Assembly (NCBI GenBank): GCA_937905825.1 | Contig: CALCXM010000192.1 | Location: 37,736 to 101,735, forward strand | Reading direction: 5' to 3' | Source of the DNA: an uncultured bacterium | Lineage (GTDB): Bacteria; Planctomycetota; UBA1135; GCA-002686595 | DNA length: 64,000 nt | In this document: piece after piece, positions 8,776 to 16,770 of the stretch | Layout: the number at the start of each line of letters is the position of its first letter | Numbering within the stretch: position 1 is the first letter of the stretch | Made by a program: the position numbers and the translations under genes | Notes under the pieces: model-generated | What the model was told of the DNA's origin: nothing | Seen by the model: only the letters and a program-made list of their open reading frames with translations | Databases searched by the model: none

Positions 8776-10752
8776 GTGAGCAGCAACCACAACAATCCCC
8801 AGGCGGGACTCGCAGGACCTGAATTCAGCCGAGTCTTTCCGTTTTATCTGAAGATCGACAAGGACTTTCAGATCCTCGAGGCTGGGCCCGGCTGGAAGAA
8901 ATTTCACCCGGTCAACGGGGGACAGTTCTTTGAGCACTTCGAGATCTTGAAGCCCAAACTGATCGAGCCCGATCTCGGTGCACTGCTCGAGAAGGAGGAT
9001 GAGCCATTCATCTTGGCCTTGAAGAAGACCAAGCTGCAATTCCGCTGCGAACTGCTGCCGCGCCAGAAGGAAGCTCTCTTGATCATGTCGGCCGAGGCGG
9101 ACAGCTTGGAGGCCTTCAAGGATGTCGGCCTCTCCTTCAAAGACTTCGCGATTCATGATCCTTCGGCGGACCTTATACGAACGGTCCAAAACCAGGCCGG
9201 TCACCTCGACACTGCGCGGGAGTTGACTCGCAAGCTGAAGGAGAGTCGCGCCCAGTTGGTGATTGCCAAGGAAGCTGCGGAAGAGGCGACGGAAGAGGCC
9301 GTGCGTGTGGTGGCCACCAAGCAACAATTCCTGGCGGCCATGTCCCACGAACTTCGCACGCCCATGGGCGGCGTGCTCGGAATGGCGGAACTGCTGCAGG
9401 ACACCGCTTTGGACTGCGAACAGGAGCGTTTGCTCGGCTGCTTGACGAGCTCGGGAGATTCCCTGCTGGCGATCATCAACGACATCCTCGACTACTCCAA
9501 GATCGAGATCGGTGCGCTCGAGCTGGAACCGCGCGACTTTGATCCGCGCGCGATGCTCGAAGAAGTCGCGGACATGCTCGCCCTCTCGGCCCACGGCAAG
9601 GGTCTGGAGTTTGCCGCTTGGTGCGAACCGTCCGTTCCCCAAAAGATCAACGGGGACGAGACTCGGCTCAAGCAGATCCTGATCAACCTGGTCAACAACG
9701 CGATCAAGTTCACGAGCGCAGGGCAGGTCACCATCCGCCTTTCCTACGATGGAGAGTTCTTGCGAGGCTCGGTTCAGGACACGGGGATAGGCATCACGCC
9801 TTCGGCCATGCCTGGACTGTTCGATCCATTCATCCAAACGGCGTCAGCGCGCACTCAAGAGTTCGGCGGGACAGGGCTCGGACTCACCATCACCAAGCAA
9901 CTCTGCGAAGCGATGGGTGGGGAAGTGCAATGCAAGTCCGTCGTCGGCACAGGAACGATCTTTGACTTCCAGGCACGCGTCGCCAGCGTTGTCAGCTACG
10001 AGCCAAATGCTCTCGAGTGGAACGGCCCCGTGGCCGTGGTGGGCCCGGACGGACTGACTCGGCGCTCCTGGATGATGGCGCTCGATGAACTGAACGCCCA
10101 CGTCTACACGGTTGACACGCTCGACGAACTCCCCGACGAAGCCTGGCACGCTGTCTTGATTCCGATGGGATCGGAGCTGCCCCGGGGCGTACCGCTGGAG
10201 CTCGTCTATGTCGTCTGCAACGTGACCGACGCATCCGAAGCGAGTCGTTCGTCGAGCGAGCTGGGCGGCTACTTGACTTCGCCTTGCAAGCCTTCCCGGT
10301 TGCGCCGGGAATGGGGCAGCGCAGAAGATGAATCCGATGGGGCGGGCAGTGTTCATCTACCGCCTCTGGGGATGCGCGTGTTGCTTGTTGAAGACGACCA
10401 AGTGAATCAAGCGGTGGCCGCGGCCTTCCTGCAGAAGATGGGCGCTGCCTACGCCGTGGCAAGCAATGGACGCGAGGCCTTGGATACGCTCGAGGATCAG
10501 GAGTTCGACCTGATTCTGATGGATTGCCAAATGCCGATCATGGACGGCTACACGGCCACGCAGTTGATTCGCAAGAAGTATGGGGAAGGCACCACGATCG
10601 TGGCGATGATCGCGAACGCCATGCCCAGTGAACGGGCGCAGTGCACCAAAGCGGGCATGAATGACTTCTTGAGCATGCCGACCACCTACCAGGCACTCGC
10701 TGCCAAACTAGCGAGTTGGTACCGAGCTCCGGGACAGCGCCAAGCTAGTTAG
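8776..10752 (+). CDS. Hybrid histidine kinase: HNOBA domain, HisKA, HATPase, degenerate receiver
   Basis: The gene starts at GTG (8776). Residues ~15-150 match the haem-NO-binding-associated (HNOBA) sensor domain: FPFYLKIDKDFQILEAG near the start and the LSFKDFAIHDPSADLI block. A short coiled coil leads to HisKA with MSHELRTPM (H191). The HATPase has LINLVNNAIKFT, DTGIGI and GGTGLGLTI. After a divergent ~130-residue spacer comes a receiver with phospho-acceptor D583 in LILMDCQMP. The conserved receiver Thr/Ser is I612 and the conserved Lys is M634 (LSMP), so the receiver may not switch normally. HNOBA usually pairs with a haem H-NOX protein; none is present in this window. Its stop overlaps the convergent gene by a few bases. 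Confidence 0.85.
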   Translation: MSSNHNNPQAGLAGPEFSRVFPFYLKIDKDFQILEAGPGWKKFHPVNGGQFFEHFEILKPKLIEPDLGALLEKEDEPFILALKKTKLQFRCELLPRQKEALLIMSAEADSLEAFKDVGLSFKDFAIHDPSADLIRTVQNQAGHLDTARELTRKLKESRAQLVIAKEAAEEATEEAVRVVATKQQFLAAMSHELRTPMGGVLGMAELLQDTALDCEQERLLGCLTSSGDSLLAIINDILDYSKIEIGALELEPRDFDPRAMLEEVADMLALSAHGKGLEFAAWCEPSVPQKINGDETRLKQILINLVNNAIKFTSAGQVTIRLSYDGEFLRGSVQDTGIGITPSAMPGLFDPFIQTASARTQEFGGTGLGLTITKQLCEAMGGEVQCKSVVGTGTIFDFQARVASVVSYEPNALEWNGPVAVVGPDGLTRRSWMMALDELNAHVYTVDTLDELPDEAWHAVLIPMGSELPRGVPLELVYVVCNVTDASEASRSSSELGGYLTSPCKPSRLRREWGSAEDESDGAGSVHLPPLGMRVLLVEDDQVNQAVAAAFLQKMGAAYAVASNGREALDTLEDQEFDLILMDCQMPIMDGYTATQLIRKKYGEGTTIVAMIANAMPSERAQCTKAGMNDFLSMPTTYQALAAKLASWYRAPGQRQAS

Positions 10753-11876
10753 TTGGAGAGCGCCGGACGCCGGGCTCCCGGCGGACGCAGATGATCCTTG
10801 TCCAAGCGGATGACGAGCCACTGACCACCGATCGAGGCGGCGGGCACCATGACGATCGGGCCGAAGAACGGAACGAGGAACACCAAGCTCGCCACGATTC
10901 CGTAGGCCGTCATCGGAACCGCGTTCGAGAACATAAAGTTGAATCGTTGCAGGACGGACCACCGGCGGCGCGAGAAGGGGATGTCGAGTAGCGTGATCGC
11001 GGTGCCGAATCCGGCGATGCCCATGAAGAGCGGGAACCCCACCACCGGGATGAACTTGACCGGAAAGAAGATCACCAGGATCATGGCCACGATCAGCGAG
11101 GCCTTGACCGAAACCCACAAGAGGTGGCCTTCGACCCGCAGCACCCAACCCAGCCAAACGGCGTAGTCGCGGTTGATGGCGGCGATGACTAGGAAGGGCG
11201 CGGCGATGCGCGCGGCCCCGTACAGGTACCACCAAACTCCGCTCAGGCCAAAGCTTGGAGCGAGCATTAGCAACCCAGCGCACGCCGCGGCGAGCGCGCT
11301 CAAGCGGAAGCAATTCTTGGCCGGAATGTCCGTGGGGCGTTCGATGGAGTCCCGCGGATTGCTGCCGAACCAACGGGACTCGAGGCGGCCTTGGATCTCG
11401 TCGAGGAACGGGCCCGCCACCGCTTCATAAACGATGGAGAAGGTGTAGAGGGCAGCCACCGATGAAAGCAGGATAACGACCACGACACCCGAGAAGCGCG
11501 CGAAGGCGCCAGCCACACCCTTTTGAATGAGCCAAACCATGGCGGCCTTGAGCCAGCCCTCTTCAAGGCCCAGTTGGCTCAGATCGTCCAGCTCCACCGC
11601 TTCCACCATCAGGGTGACGATGCCCATGGACCAGGTGAAGAGACTTATGAATGCGATGGTCGTAATGATCACCGGGGGAATCAGGAAGCGTTTGACCCCG
11701 CGATTGCGCATCAGAAGCAGAAAGCCCTGGGGCACCGCTCGCAGGCCATCCATGGCGGACTTGATGAATCCGTGGCGTTCATCGCGCAGGGAAGGAAGAT
11801 CCGCTTGGTGGGAACAGTGGGGACAGCTAGGGCCAGGGGCGTCGTAGCCGCAAAGCCGGCAGGGGGTGGGTTGCAT
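10749..11876 (-). CDS. EI24/CysZ-like multipass membrane protein with N-terminal zinc ribbon
   Basis: About 375 residues. I chose the ATG at 11876 because it places a CxxC...CxxC zinc ribbon (CRLCGYDAPGPSCPHC) at the extreme N terminus. The body has roughly six hydrophobic segments. It matches the EI24 family layout, with GFLLLMRNRGVKRFLIPPVI early, an EAVAGPFLDEIQ block after the second segment, and a late FPVKFIPVVGFPLF. CysZ, the known relative, imports sulfate, but EI24-type bacterial proteins are mostly uncharacterised and no substrate can be read here. It converges on the histidine kinase gene with a three-base overlap. Confidence 0.7.
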   Translation of the reverse strand: MQPTPCRLCGYDAPGPSCPHCSHQADLPSLRDERHGFIKSAMDGLRAVPQGFLLLMRNRGVKRFLIPPVIITTIAFISLFTWSMGIVTLMVEAVELDDLSQLGLEEGWLKAAMVWLIQKGVAGAFARFSGVVVVILLSSVAALYTFSIVYEAVAGPFLDEIQGRLESRWFGSNPRDSIERPTDIPAKNCFRLSALAAACAGLLMLAPSFGLSGVWWYLYGAARIAAPFLVIAAINRDYAVWLGWVLRVEGHLLWVSVKASLIVAMILVIFFPVKFIPVVGFPLFMGIAGFGTAITLLDIPFSRRRWSVLQRFNFMFSNAVPMTAYGIVASLVFLVPFFGPIVMVPAASIGGQWLVIRLDKDHLRPPGARRPALSN

Positions 11877-12040
11877 GGTGGATCGGGGGCTTCGTGATTG
11901 GGGCACAGCATGCCCTGCGAACAGGCTTCGCTCCACCGTGCATTGGGGAGATTGGTGCGGGGATTCCGGCTTGTCCCGAGGAGCAAGCCGTAGAATGCCC
12001 GCCTCGACTCCGGAAAATTGCCACCCTGCCCGACGCAGCT

Positions 12041-13213
12041 ATGCCCGCCGCCTACCGCGCCCTCGACTTTTACGCCCTCGAAGATCAGTTCTCAGAGGAG
12101 GAGTTGCTTGTGCGCGACTCCGTGCGAGCTTGGGTCTCCGACCGCTTTCTGCCCGTGGTGCAGGAGCACTTCGAGGCCGACAGCTTTCCGATGGAGCTCA
12201 CCAAAGAGCTCGGTGAGTTGGGCGTCTTCGGTTCCAACTTGCCAGCTGAGTACGGCTGCGCTGGACTCAACAACGTTTGCTACGGGTTGATCTGCCAGGA
12301 GCTCGAACGGGGCGATTCCGGACTGCGTTCCTTTGTCTCGGTGCAAGGCTCCCTCGTGATGTGGCCGATCTTCACTTATGGCAGCGAAGAGCAGAAACGC
12401 GAGTGGTTGCCCAAGTTGGCCAGTGGGGATGCGATCGGTTGCTTTGGACTGACCGAGCCCGACTTTGGATCGAACCCCGGCGGCATGACCACGAGCGCTC
12501 GCCAGGAAGGGGACGAGTGGGTTTTGAACGGCCGCAAGATGTGGATCACCAACGGAACGGTGAGTCAGGTGGCCATCGTTTGGGCCAAGTGCGAAGGCAC
12601 TGTGCGCGGGTTCGTCGTTCCCACGGACACGCCAGGTTTCAGCGCACCGGTCCAACGGCACAAGTTCAGCTTGCGGGCTTCGATCACTTCGGAGTTGGTG
12701 CTCGAGGAGGTGCGCTTGCCCTTGAATGCGATCCTTCCCGGGGTGACCGGACTCAAGGGACCCTTGCGCTGCTTGACTCAAGCGCGCTATGGAATCGCCT
12801 GGGGCGCCACCGGTGCGGCCATGGCCGTGTTCGATGAAGCGCTCCAGTATTCGAAGCAGCGCATCGTCTTCGACAAGCCCCTGGCCGGCTTCCAATTGCC
12901 CCAAGCCAAGCTAGCGGAGATCGCGACAGACATCACCCTGGCGCAACTCATGAGCTTGCGGCTTGGGCGCATGAAGGACGCGGGCAGCATGACTCCGCAC
13001 CAAGTGTCCATGGCCAAGCGCAACAACGTGATGAAGGCCCTGGAAGCCACGCGCGTGGTGCGCGACATGCTGGGAGCCAATGGAATTAGTTTGGAGTATC
13101 AGGTGGGCCGTCACCTCTGCAACCTGGAGTCCGTCGTGACTTACGAGGGCACCCACGACATACACACCTTGACGATCGGTCAGGAACTAACTGGCATCGC
13201 CGCCTTCCGCTAA
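12041..13213 (+). CDS. Acyl-CoA dehydrogenase, glutaryl-CoA dehydrogenase type
   Basis: 390 residues from ATG 12041, the usual length of glutaryl-CoA dehydrogenase. The FAD/acyl-CoA signatures are clear: CFGLTEPDFGSNPGGM, WVLNGRKMWITNGTVS, and a C-terminal TYEGTHDIHTLTIG in which E369 is the probable catalytic base. YGCAGLNNVCYGLICQELERGDSG is typical of the GCDH branch. The expected reaction is FAD-dependent dehydrogenation, with decarboxylation if the substrate is glutaryl-CoA (lysine/tryptophan catabolism). No electron-transfer flavoprotein genes are nearby. It ends four bases before the radical SAM gene, so the two are probably cotranscribed. Confidence 0.88.
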   Translation: MPAAYRALDFYALEDQFSEEELLVRDSVRAWVSDRFLPVVQEHFEADSFPMELTKELGELGVFGSNLPAEYGCAGLNNVCYGLICQELERGDSGLRSFVSVQGSLVMWPIFTYGSEEQKREWLPKLASGDAIGCFGLTEPDFGSNPGGMTTSARQEGDEWVLNGRKMWITNGTVSQVAIVWAKCEGTVRGFVVPTDTPGFSAPVQRHKFSLRASITSELVLEEVRLPLNAILPGVTGLKGPLRCLTQARYGIAWGATGAAMAVFDEALQYSKQRIVFDKPLAGFQLPQAKLAEIATDITLAQLMSLRLGRMKDAGSMTPHQVSMAKRNNVMKALEATRVVRDMLGANGISLEYQVGRHLCNLESVVTYEGTHDIHTLTIGQELTGIAAFR

Positions 13214-13217
13214 AGCT

Positions 13218-13997
13218 ATGATTCCCCACCCCGACCTGCCCGACCACAAGTCCGTGGCGGCTTGCTTTCTGTTGCCCGCCTGCGACATCCGTTGCACCTT
13301 TTGCATCAGTCACGATGACTTCGATGTGGCGACGCCCGCACTCGCCCAGGGACTGATGGAATTCCTCGCGAGTCAGAAGATCACAAGCGTTGTGCTAGGG
13401 GGAGGGGAGCCAACCCTTTGGCCCCACGACGTGAACGCCTTAGCGCAACACGCATCCAAGCTGGGCCTCGTGACGCAACTCAACACCCACGGTGCGGGGG
13501 TGCGCGAGAACTTGCACAAGTACTCGAACATCGATCGCTTCATCCTACCCGTGGAGTCGAGCCGCCCGGACGTGCACGACAACCTGCGCCGCGGTCTGGT
13601 GGGCCATCACGCGATGGTTATGGAGCTCGTGGACGAGTTGATCCGCGAGGGTCGTGAGATGACCTTCGCCACGGTGGTTACCTCGGAGAACTGCGCCGAC
13701 GTTCCTTTGATCGCGCAGTGGATCAAGAGCGTCCTGGCCCGCGGCGCCCGCGTGCACTCTTGGCACCTGTACAACTTCTTGCCGGAAGGCCGCGGCGGTG
13801 CGCGCAAGCTGGCGGAGCACTTGGCGACTCCCCGCGAGGCCTACCTGGAAGCCTGCGCCTTGGCCAAGGGGGCGGGACTCGGCTTCCCCGTCTACCGCCG
13901 AGAGAACATGTTGAAGTCTTCCTCTGTGGAATTCTTCTGGTTCGAAGAGGGCCTGTTGCGTGTGGGCGGAGACGCCCTGGCCCGTTCCGGCAAGTAG
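13218..13997 (+). CDS. Radical SAM protein
   Basis: 259 residues. The [4Fe-4S] motif CxxxCxxC is at C22, C26 and C29 (CDIRCTFC). A glycine motif VVLGGGEPTLW follows at the place where radical SAM enzymes bind SAM. No extra C-terminal cluster (SPASM) is visible. The size and motif spacing fit the small radical SAM proteins related to the MoaA/PqqE/NirJ group, but the substrate is unknown. It starts four bases after the acyl-CoA dehydrogenase stop and is probably in the same operon. Confidence 0.8.
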   Translation: MIPHPDLPDHKSVAACFLLPACDIRCTFCISHDDFDVATPALAQGLMEFLASQKITSVVLGGGEPTLWPHDVNALAQHASKLGLVTQLNTHGAGVRENLHKYSNIDRFILPVESSRPDVHDNLRRGLVGHHAMVMELVDELIREGREMTFATVVTSENCADVPLIAQWIKSVLARGARVHSWHLYNFLPEGRGGARKLAEHLATPREAYLEACALAKGAGLGFPVYRRENMLKSSSVEFFWFEEGLLRVGGDALARSGK

Positions 13998-14076
13998 CAG
14001 CCCCTGGGAGATGTGCTGCTAGGGCCGCGGGCGGTCGCTGGCGAAAAGAGGGGCAGATCCGTATGGTCGGCCCCCC

Positions 14077-15663
14077 ATGAAACAATCCCTACGACCGCTC
14101 CGGACCTTCCTCTTCGCCGTCTGCCTCGTGCCCTTCGGGGCCGCCCAGGACAGCAGCCCTTCCGCCCAAGGACTTGCAAGCACGGCCGAAGCAGCGGGCA
14201 GCTTCACGTTGCACTTCGATTCGAGTGCCTTCGATACGCAAGCCAAGGGCAACTTCAATGGAGAAGTCTTCGTCGGATTCGCGAAGAGCGGCGAACCGCG
14301 GGCCGCGGTGCATCAGTGGTTTGGCGCGCCGCCCGTTCTGCGCTTTGACTTGAAGCAGGTCAAGCAAGGGGACGTGCTCCAACTCACTCTGGATGACGTC
14401 TTACGCATGGACCCACCCGCTTCGAGTTCCTCCTGGGTTGAAGACATCGACACCGAGTGGAAGGTCCAAGCCTTCGCGCGCTTCAGCCCCACGGCGCGCG
14501 AAGCTGGGCTCGGTGTCGGCGACGTGTACAGCGAAGTGCAGACCATCACCTTCGACCCCGGCGCGGACGGATCGATCGACTTGCACCTCAACCAAGTCGT
14601 CGAAGAGACTCCCTTCGAAGAAACCGAGCGTGTGCGACTCTTCAAGTTCACGAGTCCTTCGCTCAGCAAGTTTCATGGCTTTGACTACTCCATGCTGGCC
14701 GGCGTGTTGCTTCCCAAGGACTACGACCCCTCGAAGAAGTACCCGGTGATCTACAGCGTGACCGGGTTCGGCAGCGACCACCGGCGCATCAGCGGCTGGG
14801 AGCGACGTGCTTTGCGCGGCGGCCCCTTGGAGAATTGCATCGTCGTGGTTCCGAACGCGAACAACCGCTATGGACATTCGGTGTTCTGTGACTCGGATTC
14901 GATTGGTCCCTGGGGCAAGGCGCTTGTGTACGAGCTGATCCCGGCCTTGGAGAAGGCTTACGGCGGAGCGGGGGCGGCCCAGCGCTACGTGACCGGAGTG
15001 AGCTCGGGGGGCTGGTCGTCCCTTTGGTTGCAGGTCACCTACCCCGAAGAGTTTGACAGCTGTTGGAGTCACGTGCCGGACCCCATCGACTTTCATGACT
15101 TCCAGACGATCAACCTCTACGAGCCCTTGGCCGATGGCAGCCCGCGCAACATGTACGTGGACGAAGCGGGCCAGCTCCGTGGGTTGGCACGCCGCAACGG
15201 TGAGATCATGTTGCACTACAAGGAGTTCGCGCAGCGCGAGAACGTACTGAACCCCGGCGGTCAGATTCGGTCCTTCGACGGCACCTTCAGTCCTTTGGCC
15301 AAGGACGGAACGCCGCGACGTGTCTTCGACATCGAGACGGGAGAGATCGATCACGAGGCCGCCCAGGCCTGGCGCAAGTACGACATTTCGAACACCTTGC
15401 TGAGCGGTTGGGAAGCGTTGAAGCCGAGGCTGAAAGGCCGGATTCACGTCTACGCCGGCGCTGAGGACACCTTCTTCCTCGAGGGCGCCGTCGAGCGCTT
15501 CCAAGCCTTGGCGGGGGAAGCGGGGATGCTTGACGACATGGTCATCGAAGTCGTCCCGGGCATGGCCCACTCGCAACACGGCCCGGGTTTTCAGTCCATG
15601 TTGGAACGCATCGCGAAGAACGCTGGTATGCCGGCTCCCGAGCCAGCCAGAAGCGGCCGCTAG
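14077..15663 (+). CDS. Secreted esterase-like alpha/beta hydrolase
   Basis: 528 residues with an N-terminal signal peptide (TFLFAVCLVPFGAAQ). Residues ~25-175 form a beta-rich domain of unknown type. The alpha/beta hydrolase core follows, with VIYSVTGFGSDHR and the nucleophile elbow GVSSGG (S309). A late AGAEDTFFLEGAV and MAHSQHGPG would supply the acid and histidine of the triad. This architecture matches the putative esterase (esterase D/feruloyl esterase-like) family of secreted enzymes. The substrate may be an acylated polysaccharide or a peptide. Its stop meets the stop of the convergent methyltransferase gene at 15660. Confidence 0.75.
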   Translation: MKQSLRPLRTFLFAVCLVPFGAAQDSSPSAQGLASTAEAAGSFTLHFDSSAFDTQAKGNFNGEVFVGFAKSGEPRAAVHQWFGAPPVLRFDLKQVKQGDVLQLTLDDVLRMDPPASSSSWVEDIDTEWKVQAFARFSPTAREAGLGVGDVYSEVQTITFDPGADGSIDLHLNQVVEETPFEETERVRLFKFTSPSLSKFHGFDYSMLAGVLLPKDYDPSKKYPVIYSVTGFGSDHRRISGWERRALRGGPLENCIVVVPNANNRYGHSVFCDSDSIGPWGKALVYELIPALEKAYGGAGAAQRYVTGVSSGGWSSLWLQVTYPEEFDSCWSHVPDPIDFHDFQTINLYEPLADGSPRNMYVDEAGQLRGLARRNGEIMLHYKEFAQRENVLNPGGQIRSFDGTFSPLAKDGTPRRVFDIETGEIDHEAAQAWRKYDISNTLLSGWEALKPRLKGRIHVYAGAEDTFFLEGAVERFQALAGEAGMLDDMVIEVVPGMAHSQHGPGFQSMLERIAKNAGMPAPEPARSGR

Positions 15664-16361
15664 GCGGCAGGCGCGCGCCAACGCAGCAAGCACACCCGGT
15701 GGCGCAAGCGCCGCTGGGGGTGGCTTTGCAAGCGAGCTTGAACCAGGGGCCCCAGAATCGTGCCGAGCACTTCCTGGGCGGCTGCCTCGCTTTCAAACTC
15801 CATCTGCGTGTCGAGGGTGGAAACGTGCTCGAAGCCAAATTCGTCGACGAGGGGTGCGATCTCCCTATGGGTTTCCAGTCCTGCGGAGCGTCGCAGGTCT
15901 TGGAAATCGTCCTCCCAATGGTTTTCCAGCAGCCAAAGCTCTGCGCCGGAAGCCATGACGCGCTGGGCTTCCTCAAGCGCCGGCGCGCGGTCCTTGGGTC
16001 GGAGGTTCGCAAAGACAAAGCCTGCGAAGACTCGCTCGAAGGACCCGCTGTGGAAGGGCAAGGCTTGGCTGCGCGCACGCAACCAGTGCGCTGCTTGGCC
16101 GGCTCCGCGGGCCCCGATGCTGAGCATGCCCTCTGCGGGCTCCGTGGCGACCCACTGCTCGCTCGCTGAAGCTAGACTCGCGCTCCAACGGCCGGTCCCA
16201 GCTCCAAGCTCGAGCACGCGGGCTCCCTTCAAGCCCGCGAGCGAGATGAGTTCCTTGGGAACCCGATCTCCGCGATCCTCCGCGGCAGCGAAGCGCGCAA
16301 AGATCCCCGGGGAGTCCCGGTACACCTCAGGCCAGCGCTCACGGTTCGGATCGCGTGCCAT
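15660..16361 (-). CDS. SAM-dependent methyltransferase (class I, type 11)
   Basis: About 233 residues from ATG 16361. A TTG at 16409 would add 16 residues but lies inside an inverted repeat and is less likely. The SAM-binding motif I is VLELGAGTGRWSASLA, followed by an acidic strand VATEPAEGML and motif IV/V-like FAGFVFANLRP. These define a Rossmann class I methyltransferase of the UbiE/type 11 group. No residues reveal the substrate. It lies downstream of the DUF1844 gene on the same strand but is separated from it by the long hairpin at 16398-16460. Confidence 0.8.
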   Translation of the reverse strand: MARDPNRERWPEVYRDSPGIFARFAAAEDRGDRVPKELISLAGLKGARVLELGAGTGRWSASLASASEQWVATEPAEGMLSIGARGAGQAAHWLRARSQALPFHSGSFERVFAGFVFANLRPKDRAPALEEAQRVMASGAELWLLENHWEDDFQDLRRSAGLETHREIAPLVDEFGFEHVSTLDTQMEFESEAAAQEVLGTILGPLVQARLQSHPQRRLRHRVCLLRWRAPAA

Positions 16362-16397
16362 CTGAGCTAGCCCTGACTCGTCCCGACTTCTCGTGCG

Positions 16398-16460
16398 TAC
16401 AAACGGCAATAGCCCAAACCGCAGGACGTCGCCGTGCGCTCAGGGCTATTGCCGTTTGTA
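16398..16460. terminator. 18-bp perfect inverted repeat between DUF1844 gene and methyltransferase
   Basis: The arms at 16398-16415 and 16443-16460 (GGGCTATTGCCGTTTGTA) are exact reverse complements around a 27-base loop. The repeat starts five bases after the DUF1844 stop in that gene's direction, as expected for a transcription terminator or 3' stabiliser. There is no T-run on either strand and the loop is long for an intrinsic terminator, so a different use (protein binding or a small mobile repeat) is possible. Confidence 0.5.
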
Positions 16461-16464
16461 GGCA

Positions 16465-16770
16465 CTAGTTGTCCGTCGCGGGATCCGTCTGGCCCGCTTC
16501 GATCTGACCGTAGACGTGCTCGAGGTCGCGCACGACCTTCTCCATGTGCTCGTACTCGTCCGGGTCCAGGTTGCCGCTGGTCTTGTCCTGGATCATGATC
16601 AGATCGTCGAGCAGGGCGCGCGCGTTCGCGAGTTGGACTTGCTTGGTGTTCGTGATCGGGTTTTCCAGGATGCCCAGGGACATCATCGCCTGGTAGGAAA
16701 GGCGCGTGACGAACAACCGGAAGCTTCCCCCGGGGAGGGGGATCTGATTGGCGGGGGTGCTATCGCTCAT
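16465..16770 (-). CDS. DUF1844 domain protein
   Basis: 101 residues. The sequence matches the short DUF1844 family: a conserved start with PGGSFRLFVTRLSYQAMMSLG, then an amphipathic helix ANARALLDDLIMIQDKTSGNL and a helical C terminus. The function of the family is unknown; members are small soluble helical proteins found in several Gram-negative phyla, including Planctomycetota. The ATG overlaps the stop of pyrG (ATGA), so translation is coupled to CTP synthase. Confidence 0.8.
   Translation of the reverse strand: MSDSTPANQIPLPGGSFRLFVTRLSYQAMMSLGILENPITNTKQVQLANARALLDDLIMIQDKTSGNLDPDEYEHMEKVVRDLEHVYGQIEAGQTDPATDN

Noticed and set aside
14401..15693. A 430-codon minus-strand frame over the esterase gene
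   Set aside because: Antisense to a complete esterase with signal peptide and nucleophile motif; no homologous sequence seen.
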